Assembly: GCA_033032865.1 (NCBI GenBank)
Contig: JAWHQI010000099.1
Location: 3,771,501 to 3,835,500, forward strand
Source of the DNA: Dactylorhiza incarnata
Taxonomy: Eukaryota > Streptophyta > Magnoliopsida > Asparagales > Orchidaceae
Length of the DNA: 64,000 nucleotides
Direction of reading: 5' to 3'
In this document: in pieces, positions 1 to 9,646 of the stretch
Layout of the letters: every line of letters starts with the position of its first letter
Position numbering within the stretch: position 1 is the first letter of the stretch
The notes under the pieces: model-generated
The model's database searches: none
Told to the model about the DNA's origin: nothing
The model's input: the letters and a program-made list of their open reading frames with translations, nothing else
Program-made: the position numbers and the translations under genes

Positions 1-146
1 TCATAGTACTTGTCATAACGAAGAAATATTAACTTAAATAAAATGCTAGTAATTCAATATTTTAGAGACACCTGACGCGACTACTGTCAGTTTTTCGATA
101 AATACAAACATGCACGGGTATCGAGCGACTCTTCACCTTCCCGCAC

Positions 147-155
147 TATAAATAG
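147..155 (+). promoter_or_regulatory. TATA box of the 232-1134 ORF
   Basis: TATAAATAG lies 77 bp before the ATG at 232, followed by a pyrimidine-rich leader (CTCTTC and TCTCC tracts), as in a plant RNA polymerase II promoter. The copia1 aORF has the same TATAAATAG word at 2130 and a similar pyrimidine-rich leader, so this looks like a dedicated promoter rather than read-through from an LTR. The region upstream (1-146) has isolated CGA-containing words (TTCGATAAA, TATCGAGCGAC), but the window edge hides any longer array. Confidence 0.6.
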
Positions 156-231
156 AACGACTACCTATAGTCCAAGCTATCGACTCTTCCAATTCTCTTC
201 TTTGTCTCCGTCGATTCATCTTCTCATCCCC

Positions 232-1134
232 ATGGAAAAGGAAGGCAGCATTCCTGGATCAGGAAAATCCTTAGCTCAGAATGACCCTCTCCTCCACTGT
301 ATTTCAACTCTTTTAGCTACTCAGAAAGAACAGATAGAGAATTCTATACAGAAGATCATAAGTGAATTCAAGAATGAGACTAAAACAGAGATAGATTCAA
401 TAAAGAAAGAAGTCCTTAATTTCAATACTCAACATGTTCACTTCACAGAACTGATTCTGAGCAGGATCAATGTCCATGAGCAAAACTTGAATGCCCGTAT
501 GTTGGAGGTTAGAGACTTCGTGGATGCAGGAAATCAGGTAGCCCTGCAACAATTAGTCGGACTGCAACACTCCTTATCTGAAGACATCCTGGAGATGGAG
601 GAGAATGTTAAAGAGGAGATCAAGGAGGTTGGTAATAAAAATATTGGCGCCTGCTCACTCCAAGCAATGTGGGTGAGTAATCAAGTTAAAGAAGCACTTC
701 ATGTGACCCCGTGTCAATATGCACTCACTGAACCCTCTTCAAGTTCCGACTCTGATGCGTATGGAGGTAATTCGGATGAGTCATATTCATCTAAAAAGAG
801 AAGAAGAACATTTAGTGTAGAGTACCGGAAAAAAAGGCTGAGTGAGATTGAACAGGATCCCGAAGCCGGTAGATGGAGTTCCGGTTCAAGGGAAATCATC
901 ACAAAATCGTGGATCGCGTTCGGACATCCTCAGGTCGACCATGGAAGAGTATACTCTTCAATAGAATGGAATCTTCATCAGAAAGAGCTGGAGGCAAGGA
1001 AGTATCACAAATTGGCTTTTCCCCATGGTCCTCCTCCTCCTCCAAAGAAAATACCGAAGCCACTCCACTACTATAAGCGAAAGAAGAAGAAGGAAGACTG
1101 CACCAGCAAAGCCGTCTTGCCTTTCAATATTTAA
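232..1134 (+). CDS. Intact short aORF-like protein (300 aa)
   Basis: An uninterrupted 300-codon frame. The ATG at 232 (CCCCATGGAA) is preferred because the open frame upstream reaches only non-ATG codons. Residues about 20-165 are heptad-rich, Lys/Glu-rich helix, probably coiled coil. A Ser/Asp-rich stretch and a basic patch (KKRRR, then YRKKR) follow; these resemble a nuclear localisation signal. The C-terminal region has WSSGSREIITKSW, then SSIEW, and ends in a proline run and Lys-rich tail. The same order (coiled coil, basic patch, W-S-x-x-S-[RK]-x-I-[IL]) occurs in the copia1 aORF (11433-11966) and the copiaB aORF (58790-59688), both downstream of copia pol. This copy lacks their N-terminal domain. 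It may be the complete tail of an aORF or a separate short gene. Function is unknown; no catalytic motif is visible. Confidence 0.6.
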   Translation: MEKEGSIPGSGKSLAQNDPLLHCISTLLATQKEQIENSIQKIISEFKNETKTEIDSIKKEVLNFNTQHVHFTELILSRINVHEQNLNARMLEVRDFVDAGNQVALQQLVGLQHSLSEDILEMEENVKEEIKEVGNKNIGACSLQAMWVSNQVKEALHVTPCQYALTEPSSSSDSDAYGGNSDESYSSKKRRRTFSVEYRKKRLSEIEQDPEAGRWSSGSREIITKSWIAFGHPQVDHGRVYSSIEWNLHQKELEARKYHKLAFPHGPPPPPKKIPKPLHYYKRKKKKEDCTSKAVLPFNI

Positions 1135-1376
1135 AAATCATCTATCTATTGAACTTATGTATTGTTAAGAACAATTTGTCGAGTTATATGTCTCATATTA
1201 AATATGAATGATTATAAGGCATATGCCTAAAATGCTTTTGGGGAATGATATTCAATATGCAATCACTGTTATATTTATTGCATGCTGTTAAACTAACAAC
1301 ATGCCATGCACTTTGTGTGTCTATCTTGGAAAACATCATTATATATGTGTATATGCTAGACACTTGCTGAAGATTT
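1135..1376. other. AT-rich spacer, no feature seen
   Basis: About 240 bp of AT-rich sequence between the intact aORF-like gene and the start of recognisable copia RNase H homology. No LTR end, polypurine tract or ORF with recognisable similarity is visible, so it is unclear how the two neighbours were joined. Confidence 0.5.
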
Positions 1377-1818
1377 TGTAGGATGCAAGGAGGATAGAAA
1401 GAGTACATCTGGTACATGTCAATTTCTTGGCAAAAGACTAATATCTTGGAGTAGCAGGAAGCAGGCAAGTGTGGCTATTTCAATAGCAGAATCTGAATAC
1501 ATTTCAGCTGGAAACTGTTGTGCTCAGCTACTATGGATTCAACACCAACTCCAAGATTATAAAGTTCAGCTAAGTAAATCTCCTCTATTTTGTGATTCAA
1601 CTAGTGCAATTGCTATAGCCAACAATCCAGTATCACATAGCAGAACTAAGCATATAGAAATAAGATACCATTTCATTAGAGAACATGTAGAAAATGGAGA
1701 TATCTCAATTGAATATGTTCCAACCGAAAAACAGGTTGCTGACATATTTACTAAACCCTTGGATGAAACTAAATTCAATAATTTTAAAATTGAATTAGGT
1801 ATGTTAAAAATGGATTAA
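1377..1818 (+). pseudogene. copia1 pol remnant: RNase H C-terminal part
   Basis: Reads as the end of a Ty1/copia polyprotein: DRKSTSGTCQFLG, then AESEYISAGNCCAQ, CDSTSAIAIANNP, HSRTKHIEIRYHFIRE, and VADIFTKPLDE before a TAA stop at 1816-1818. These are the standard RNase H blocks of copia elements; the part shown has no stop. Everything upstream of the STSG block is gone, so this is a 5' truncation and cannot be functional. The tail is close to the copiaB pol tail at 56420-56842, which is also followed by an aORF. Confidence 0.85.
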
Positions 1819-1884
1819 AGCTATTTTGAAGTAAATAAATGAAAATAATGATTGAGACCTATAAGGTGAGTGAAGAAGTTATCT

Positions 1885-2009
1885 GGCGTCGAAAGAAGAT
1901 ACATTGCGTCGAGAGAAATCACCTGGCGTCGAGAGAAAGTATCTGGCGTCGAGACGATATTTGGCGTCGAGACGTCACCTGGCGTCGACTGAAGATATAT
2001 GGCGTCGAG
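1885..2009 (+). repeat. Seven GGCGTCGA direct repeats at about 20-bp period
   Basis: Copies of [GT]GCGTCGA begin at 1885, 1905, 1925, 1945, 1963, 1981 and 2001. The spacings are 20, 20, 20, 18, 18 and 20 bp. The array lies between the pol stop (1818) and the TATA box (2130) of the aORF. The same GCGTCGAG word, in inverted pairs with CTCGACGC, fills the region upstream of the TATA box in this element's LTR (12500-12899). The position and near-helical spacing suggest a protein-binding array controlling the aORF promoter. Confidence 0.75.
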
Positions 2010-2129
2010 CGATCTCAACGCTTATGCAAACATAGCTAGGCCATCTCGACAGGGTCAATTTAAACCACTAGATCAATCTTGTCAAACAAGTTAGGCGCGT
2101 GGCTATTCATCTTCTTGAACTAGAACTTC

Positions 2130-2138
2130 TATAAATAG
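2130..2138 (+). promoter_or_regulatory. TATA box of internal promoter for copia1 aORF
   Basis: TATAAATAG, 101 bp before the ATG at 2239, preceded by the seven-copy array and followed by a CT-rich leader. The word is identical to the TATA box in this element's LTR (13031-13039) and in front of the 232-1134 ORF. Confidence 0.6.
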
Positions 2139-2401
2139 GGAAGACACTTCGTTAGTGCCCTAGTTCTCTAAGTTCGAAATTGTCTGCCCTAGAAAATCAC
2201 TCCATCAATTCTCTTTCTCTCTCCGTTCATCAACAACAATGCCTCCCAAAAGCAATGAGTATCTCTATGAGGGAAGTGAACTTGTTCGAAATGGATTCCA
2301 ATCAGCTTCAGTGGATATAAAATCAACAATCGAATTAATCTACAATACCGGACTGGAATTTGAACTGTGTGAATCAACTCTCATTTGGAAACGAGAGGTA
2401 T

Positions 2402-3910
2402 TGATGCGTGTCGGCAAGTGCACCGGTCGCTGTCAAGTAATAATTGTGGAGAATGGAATCCCCGGATGTCGGTCTCTTGAGGAATGCAGGTTGGGTGAAC
2501 GTATCGCGCAGTGACTATTGTTACACAAGCGTTTAATAAACACAAAGAGGGGGTTTTTGGTTGGTTTTCCTAGTCTTAACAACAGCAAAAGAAATGCGGG
2601 TCGAAAGCACCGCTTCGCAAGGTGAGATGGATGCAACGGCCGCGATGCCGTGCTTCGAGAGGTGGATGGAGCTTGCTCAAGTGCGAGAAGGTGAGGGTCG
2701 CAAACACCTCTTCACAACCGCCGTTAGCTCTTGCTAACGCGGAACAAACACCTTGCGTGCGTGCGTGAGTGTGTGAGTGGAAAACGGAGTGAATCACAAG
2801 CAAACCATGAAGAACAACAAGGAAACATTCATTTCAACAAACAACATCACAATATTCAAGTTTACACGGCTCAACGAGCACAATGAAGGAAAGAGGAAAG
2901 AAATAACCGATGGTGAAGACTAGCGGCCGTTCACGGCCGGAATGGTAGGTTGTCAGGCTACCTCCGGACTCGGGCGGACTATGCTTCCGGCGTAAAGAGT
3001 TGTCACAATCTCCCCACGTAGCTCTGTCGTCTTCGACTTCAGGTTTCTTCTTCTTCTCACCGGGCGAAATGAGAGAATGGCTGCTTGGAGGATTGCGGAT
3101 GGTGAAGAACACTCACAGACAATGGAGGAAGTCTTGGAATGGATGGAGGAGGCTTCCCCTTGCGCAGGAGATGAAGTGGAGGCGTCCCAAGGTGGTGGTC
3201 GGCGGCATACGGAATAGGAACTCCGCTCCCGGAAGTGGATCGTACCCTAAAATCGGAACAGGCGCTTAAATAGGCGCTGGAATAAATACTGCGCACGATC
3301 ATTGGCGCACGACCAGTGGTCGTGCGCACTAGAATTCTGCGATCGTGCGCACTGCCTGGGTGGAACCTGCAAGATACGGAATTTATAAAATAAAATGTTC
3401 GCACGACCGGTGGCGCACGACCGGTGGTCGTGCGCACTATCGTCGGTGGTCGTGCGCATTAGATGAAACAGCACTCATAAAATTACTGTTAAGTGCGCAC
3501 GAATAGTGGCGCACGACCGGTGGTCGTGCGCACTGGCATTGATGGTCGTGCGCACTACACCAAACAGAACTCATGAAAAAAGGGTTAAGTGCACACGATC
3601 AGTGGCGCACGACCAGTGGTCGTGCGCAATAGAACCGGCGATCGTGCGCAGTGTTCCTGTGCAGAATTGCACCGGGAACACTCGCACGACTCCTATTCTA
3701 GCACAACCACAAATCTAGCCACTGAAAGTGGCACTTAACAGCGCATGAAAGCTACTAATGACAATAAGCACGAATTCACACCAAAGTGGGCGTAGAAATG
3801 CACCTAGCATGGATTATCAAATATAAACTATAACAAGGCTGAAGTGCGGTGAAATGACTGAATAACGGCCCGGATGAGTCCCTAAATGTGTATATGATCA
3901 GGACTCATCA
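2402..3910 (-). repeat. LARD1 3' LTR
   Basis: 1509 bp, TGATGCGTG to GACTCATCA as written on the plus strand. On the minus strand it starts TGATGAGTCC, the same start as the LARD2 LTR. It carries the hairpin array (3291-3649) directly upstream, in the minus sense, of a TATTTAAG box at 3265-3272. Short open frames inside it, including those across the array, are not supported as genes. Confidence 0.92.
3291..3649 (-). repeat. Array of four GCGCACGAC palindrome units
   Basis: Sixteen copies of GCGCACGAY or its complement, in four units starting at 3291, 3399, 3494 and 3590. Each unit has two copies pointing one way and then two pointing the other. The inner pair forms a 23-bp near-perfect palindrome with 10-bp arms GCGCACGACC and GGTCGTGCGC (for example 3305-3327). 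The array ends just before the LTR TATA-like box in the minus sense. The other LARD1 LTR has the identical layout at 9027-9385 and LARD3 has it at 62628-62985. Confidence 0.85.
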
Positions 3911-3948
3911 CACCCCCAGACTTAACTGTTTGCGCGTCCCGAGCAAAC
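3911..3948 (-). promoter_or_regulatory. LARD1 polypurine tract and preceding stem-loop
   Basis: On the minus strand, a stem-loop with arms GTTTGC and GCAAAC (3928-3948) is followed by AAGTCTGGGGGTG directly against the LTR, the expected polypurine tract for plus-strand priming. Similar TAAGTCTGGGGG words recur deeper in the element (about 4431-4443 and 5334-5345). Confidence 0.75.
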
Positions 3949-5703
3949 GAATCCGGCGGAGTGTGAAAACGATAATTAACATAGAGAATTACACAAAGGA
4001 ATACGGTGCGAAGTAACATACGCATGCGAGTAGAGATTCTAGTAGAAGAAGATTCTAACTATGCTAACTAATTTACAGAAGTATTAAAGCGTAAGTAAAG
4101 ATTTAGTTGTACTCAGTTGGTGAATTATGAAGAATTTGAACGATCATGCCCGGTATGAACGTGACGAGACACTGAGGCGGGTGTTGCAAAAGATCGGGGC
4201 TTAGGAATAACTCCGCTGAAATCCATCAACGTCGTGAACCATATGATTGCCCTGTCACACTCTCTCCACGGCGCTAGCAAACTCGCAAATCAAATCCGTA
4301 GGACTTTTAGGATTAAAATGGGGCTTAGGTCACGGTAGGATATTCAAAGTTAAACACGATGGCTGCGCAACCCAAGTGAGCTAACGGAACGCTGCACCAC
4401 ACAAGATCAGCAAACTATGCTCGTGTGACACACCCCCAGACTTATCATGTAAACCAGGTGTGCACACGGCCTACTTCACAAATACCAACAGATTTTCTAT
4501 TTAGCTCGGAAGGATTTTTTTCAATATACTCTTTTTTTTTTAGATTTTTTTTCTTTAAACAAACTTGCTTTCATTACACGTCCTCCGGTTGGTTCAAAAT
4601 CAGCAACTAGGCTTTATTTTCCCTTCATAACACAATGATTCCACACACCACACAAGTTGAGAATTATAAGCGCAGTTAAGAACAATTTGGTTGTGGGTGT
4701 AGGATAGGCTTCAGGCTTTGGTGGATGAAGAGGAGCTGAACAAAGGCATGGTAGGCACAAAATAGGCTTGCAACGGTGAACGAAATGGACATGGAATGAC
4801 AAAGCTCAAACTAGCCAAAGGGTGGCCTACATCATGCTTGACTCAACGAGTAGCTCTCACCCATGCTTCGAGAGTCGCTTGTGGCAAGTTCTTAGCCCAC
4901 GAGAAAGGTAAACCTTCCTCCCGACTCGAGCAACATACGACTAGCACTCGTACACACACAACACCGGGTTATCGTCAATTTCATTCAAATTCACCACTTG
5001 AGTATAATAAATCTAAATTTACGCAGAAATACTAAACATAAATTAGATGCATAGAGAAAATCTAGTTCTACTCAAATTCTACCATAACATGCAAAGTGAC
5101 TAGAACACTACATGAGTCAACATCGCACTCCCAATAATAATTCCTATGTTAACAACCTATTTCACATTCCAACCACAATAGTCTAAACGGAACAAAAACA
5201 AAAAGATAAGCGCGTACTCAAGTGGGTGAAGTGGTGTGTGAAGAATGCAACAATGATAATGATAAGGATAAATAAAAAGCAACCTTCTAGTATGCAGTGC
5301 AACTCGTGCACAGTGGATAACAACAACCGCTCCCCCAGACTTAAGCTAAACAATATATCTAGAAATTTGAAGCTAAAAGAGGGGAGAAAGTGTTACCCAA
5401 TGCTAAGAATTGAGCATACCAGACGATTGGCGTTTATGATCAAGAACAGTCCGCAGCATCCGCACCATCGAACACAAAACCTGCAAGCACAAACTCAAAA
5501 CAACAAAAGCATATGCAAAAGCTGAACTAAAAGAAGTTAGATAAAAAGAAAAACGAAATCAGGAAATCTGGGTTGTCTCCCAGTAGCGCTTTCATTTAAC
5601 GTCCTTAAGCTGGACCAAATACCTGTATTAGCATTGTTTATAAAGTGCAGGAATTAAAGAGGAGATACTCAGAAACGGTTCATCACATCAAATAAAACAC
5701 AAA
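3911..5703 (-). other. LARD1 non-coding 3' internal region
   Basis: About 1.8 kb with no supported gene between the end of gag-protease and the 3' LTR. It holds the polypurine tract and stem-loop, two additional TAAGTCTGGGGG-like words, and three blocks shared with other Athila/Tat elements here: 4204-4277 (also at 15036, 29550 and 63545), 4861-4936 (also at 14424 and 28881) and 5569-5616 (also at 22641 and partly 42301). Conservation of non-coding blocks between diverged elements suggests cis-acting RNA or replication signals. Confidence 0.7.
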
Positions 5704-8034
5704 TCAGCTGAAAGCGCTCTTATGGTGCGCGTCTCCCGTGGCACGTAGGCGGGAGGTGAAGGCTTTAGGGCCAGCACTGGTATTACCCAATGCTCCCCTA
5801 ACCTCCACCACCTTGCCACGGAGAGCGGCAGCACGAGCGTCGTGCAAAAGTTTTTCCTTCTTAAGTTTGGTGACAGTCGGAGACTGCCACCGTTGAGAGT
5901 TCTCAGATTTTTCCACCTTAGCGGTGGGTGGCGTCACTTCCGGTGTCATGATGACCACCGGGTCGGCCAAGGAGATGGAGCGCTTAGATAGTTTATTACA
6001 TGAATCAAAATAAGAGGGTAATGGGACATTGTCCCGACCCAAATTCACGTCAGAGTTTTTTGAATTGCTGTCTTCTTCCGTCTCGGAACCAAACACTCGC
6101 CGAAGATCGACTTCTTCTTCTTCACTAGACAGGTACTCCTCCTTTTTCCCTTCACTTGATTCTTTGACTTCTTCATGCCCTGCACAGCTCAACGATTCAT
6201 CAAAATTAAAAGGGGGAGGCAGAGTGAATGTTTCAGCTGTGGCTTCGGAGCAAGTGGGCTGCTGCACCTTATTGGTTAGGACAATGCATCCCGTAGCAAA
6301 ATCAAGGGTGGCACCGCTCTCTTTCAAGAACGGCACGCCCAAGATAGGAATAGAATGATTTTCCTGCGGGCCCAAAACCTGAAAATCAGCAACAACAATT
6401 GTCCCCTCAACTGTCACCTCCACATTCTTCACTTCCCCCTCGGATTGAATAACAGTCCCATTGGAAAGCACAAGGGATTTCCTTTCCTCCGTGTTCATTT
6501 CCAGTTGTAATTTAGCTACATCTTGCAACGCAATGACGTTGCGAGATGAACCAGAATCACACAAAGCTTTCATTTCAAAATTGTTGATGGAACAAGAAAT
6601 TACCAGCTCACTCGGATCAGCCTCTACCACATCCCCAAGACTCTTCCCTTGATCAATTGGGTTCTTTTCCGTGTTGTCGGGAAGGGTCCCCTGCGATCGC
6701 TCGGTTAGCACTTGGGCCAATTGGCCCAACTGCGTTTCCAAGTTTCGCATGGATGCAGTTTGATTCACCATATTCGAATTAGCTACTTGCATGAATTTCT
6801 CCATCATCTCTTCTAGATTACTCTTTTTTTGGGTGGGGGGTGCTTGGTTATAATCCGGGTGTGGTGGCCTCGGTTAGCTCCCGGAGGCGTAAGCATCGTT
6901 TCGATGCTGCCCCGGTGCCCATCGTTGGCCAGGTGTGGTTGGATTCCACGAGAAGTTCGGGTGACTTCTCGCTCCCGGATTATAAGCATTATTGAAAGGC
7001 GCCCCCCTAGGCTGATTTTCTACATAATTAACAGATTCGTTCAAGTTCAAGTGTGCGAAGTCACCTGCCACGTGGTTCCCCGAACATTCATACGCGTGGT
7101 GGCCTCCCCCTCCACATCCCTCGTAGGTAATGACAGCAGCAGGCGCGGATGGAGGGGGGAGTGAGTCGACCATGAAGAGACCTCGGCCGCTTCTTGGAGC
7201 ATTTCTCCCTGTAGTCCAGAATGTACTGTGGGAGGCAGTGTCGCGCAGAATTCGAAGGGCTTCCTCAGGAGTGTGGTTCATCAAGGTACCACCCGCCGCA
7301 GCATCGATCATTGCCCTGTAGTTGGGCTCGATCGCAAAGTAGAACAATTCGACCACATTCCATGGTTGGAGCTCGTGGCCAGGACAATGGCGAAGGAGAT
7401 CGTTGAGGCGCTCCCATGCTTCAGCAAGGGTCTCTTGGTCAAATTGGCGAAATGTGGCGATCTCCCGCCGCAAGCTCACGATCTTTTCCACAGGATGGAA
7501 TTTAGCAAGGAACTTGGATGCGAGAGCATCCCAAGTTGCAGCAGTCCCTGGCGGAATGGAATGGAGCCACACCTTTGCTTTGTCGCGGAGTGAGAAGGGA
7601 AACAGTCTAAGCTTGACCGTGTCGTCAGCAATCCCTGCGTAGCGGAAGGTTCCGCAAATATCAGAAAACTCCGCCAGATGCAGATGCGGATCTTCGCTGG
7701 CCAACCCCGAGAACTGAGCGTTGTTCCGGATGATGTTTAAGATCGCTGGCTTGATCTCAAACTGATTATTCATAATATTGGGTCCGAACCCCGGATACAC
7801 ACTCCCAGCAGTTGGAGTGGTGTAGTCCCTCATCGTGCGGGGCCGAGGCCTAGCCGCCTCCTGCTCATCTCCAGGCTGATGTTGCCCCACGTCGGGCATT
7901 CTCGGATCAACATCATTCGGGTCTACCTGATCACCCATCGCTGCCTGTGTGGCTGCAGCGCGCCTTCGTGCGCGAGCGGTCCGTTCGATCTCAGGATCAA
8001 AGGGTACAAGTTCTCCAGCGACCTGTCTCTGCAT
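5704..8034 (-). pseudogene. LARD1 gag-aspartic protease ORF with one stop
   Basis: One continuous minus-strand frame of about 777 codons, broken only by TAA at 6874-6876. The upstream part (6877-8034) is an Athila/Tat-type Gag: the capsid core has LRLFPFSLRDKAKVWL, a FRQFDQETLAEAWERLNDLL block and DAAAGGTLMN, then a degenerate CCHC-like knuckle (GCGGGGHHAYEC). The downstream part (5704-6807) begins with a helical MMEKFMQ segment and holds a retropepsin-like domain: the catalytic triad reads DSGS (ALCDSGSSRNVI), with the distal block IPILGVPFL. The stop lies where CAA for Gln would fit the frame, so one C-to-T change could explain it. The frame ends about 1.8 kb before the LTR with no RT. It may have been lost only recently, or the stop may be read through in part. 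Confidence 0.88.
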
Positions 8035-8113
8035 GCACTATCACAAACAAAAAGAATCAAAAACAACTGCTCGTATAATGACAGTCACAACACGGGACGT
8101 TACACGCCTGCAT

Positions 8114-8131
8114 TCCCCGGCAACGGCGCCA
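8114..8131 (-). promoter_or_regulatory. LARD1 primer binding site (tRNA-Asp type)
   Basis: On the minus strand, TGGCGCCGTTGCCGGGGA begins 6 nt inside the 5' LTR. This is the primer site typical of Athila/Tat elements and fixes the element's orientation as minus. Confidence 0.9.
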
Positions 8132-8137
8132 AAAACT

Positions 8138-9646
8138 TGATGCGTGTCGGCAAGTGCACCGGTCGCTGTCATGTAATAATTGTGGAGAATGGAATCCCCG
8201 GATGTCGGTCTCTTGAGGAATGCAGGTTGGGTGAACGTATCGCGCAGTGACTATTGTTACACAAGCGTTTAATAAACACAAAGAGGGGGTTTTTGGTTGG
8301 TTTTCCTAGTCTTAACAACAGCAAAAGAAATGCGGGTCGAAAGCACCGCTTCGCAAGGTGAGATGGATGCAACGGCCGTGATGCCGTGCTTCGAGAGGTG
8401 GATGGAGCTTGCTCAAGTGCGAGAAGGTGAGGGTCGCAAACACCTCTTCACAACCGCCGTTAGCTCTTGCTAACGCGGAACAAACACCTTGCGTGCGTGC
8501 GTGAGTGTGTGAGTGGAAAACGGAGTGAATCACAAGCAAACCATGAAGAACAACAAGGAAACATTCATTTCAACAAACAACATCACAATATTCAAGTTTA
8601 CACGGCTCAACGAGTACAATGAAGGAAAGAGGAAAGAAATAACCGATGATGAAGACTAGCGGCCGTTCACGGCCGGAATGGTAGGTTGTCAGGCTACCTC
8701 CGGACTCGGGCGGACTATGCTTCCGGCGTAAAGAGTTGTCACAATCTCCCCACGTAGCTCCGTCGTCTTCGACTTCAGGTTTCTTCTTCTTCTCACCGGG
8801 CGAAATGAGAGAATGGCTGCTTGGAGGATTGCGGATGGTGAAGAACACTCACGGACAATGGAGGAAGTCTTGGAATGGATGGAGGAGGCTTCCCCTTGCG
8901 CAGGAGATGAAGTGGAGGCGTCCCAAGGTGGTGGTCGGCGGCATACGGAACAGGAACTCCACTCCCGGAAGTGGATCGTACCCTAAAATCGGAACAGGCG
9001 CTTAAATAGGCGCTGGAATAAATACTGCGCACGATCATTGGCGCACGACCAGTGGTCGTGCGCACTGGAATTCTGCGATCGTGCGCACTGCCTGGGTGGA
9101 ACCTGCAAGATACGAAATTTATAAAATAAAATGTTCGCACGACCGGTGGCGCACGACCGGTGGTCGTGCGCACTATCGTCGGTGGTCGTGCGCATTAGAT
9201 GAAACAGAACTCATAAAATTACTGTTAAGTGCGCACGAATAGTGGCGCACGACCGGTGGTCGTGCGCACTGGCATTGATGGTCGTGCGCACTACACCAAA
9301 CAGAACTCATGAAAAAAGGGTTAAGTGCACACGATCAGTGGCGCACGACCAATGGTCGTGCGCAATAGAACCGGCGATCGTGCGCAGTGTTCCTGTGCAG
9401 AATTGCACCGGGAACACTCGCACGACTCCTATTCCAGCACAACCACAAATCTAGCCACTGAAAGTGGCACTTAACAGCGCATGAAAGCTACTAATGACAA
9501 TAAGCACGAATTCACACAAAAGTGGGCGTAGAAATGCACCTAGCATGGATTATCAAATATAAACTATAACAAGGCTGAAGTGCGGTTAAATGACTGAATA
9601 ACGGCCCGGATGAGTCCATAAATGTGTATATGATCAGGACTCATCA
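8138..9646 (-). repeat. LARD1 5' LTR
   Basis: 1509 bp, the same length as its partner at 2402-3910. It has the palindrome array at 9027-9385 and a TATTTAAG box at 9001-9008 in the minus sense. Being the upstream LTR, it should drive the gag-protease transcript. Confidence 0.92.

Larger units (their letters stand above)
2402..9646 (-). mobile_element. LARD1: young non-autonomous Athila/Tat-like element
   Basis: A complete element of 7245 bp on the minus strand. Both ends are 1509-bp LTRs (2402-3910 and 8138-9646) beginning TGATG and ending CATCA, and a perfect 5-bp duplication (GGTAT, 2397-2401 and 9647-9651) flanks it. The primer site (8114-8131) matches the tRNA-Asp type used by Athila/Tat elements. 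The only coding region is gag plus aspartic protease (5704-8034); RT, RNase H and integrase are absent, so it must use enzymes from another element. The two LTRs differ at about 16 positions counted by eye, roughly 1%, making it the youngest dated insertion in the window. Confidence 0.93.

Noticed and set aside
2574..3269. Repeated small ORFs in the LARD1 LTRs (also 8310-9005)
   Set aside because: They lie within LTR sequence, overlap on opposite strands and are duplicated only because the LTR is duplicated.
3247..3718. Short open frames on both strands across the LARD1 palindrome array
   Set aside because: They arise from GC-rich palindromes that stay open on both strands, occur in both LTRs and resemble no protein.
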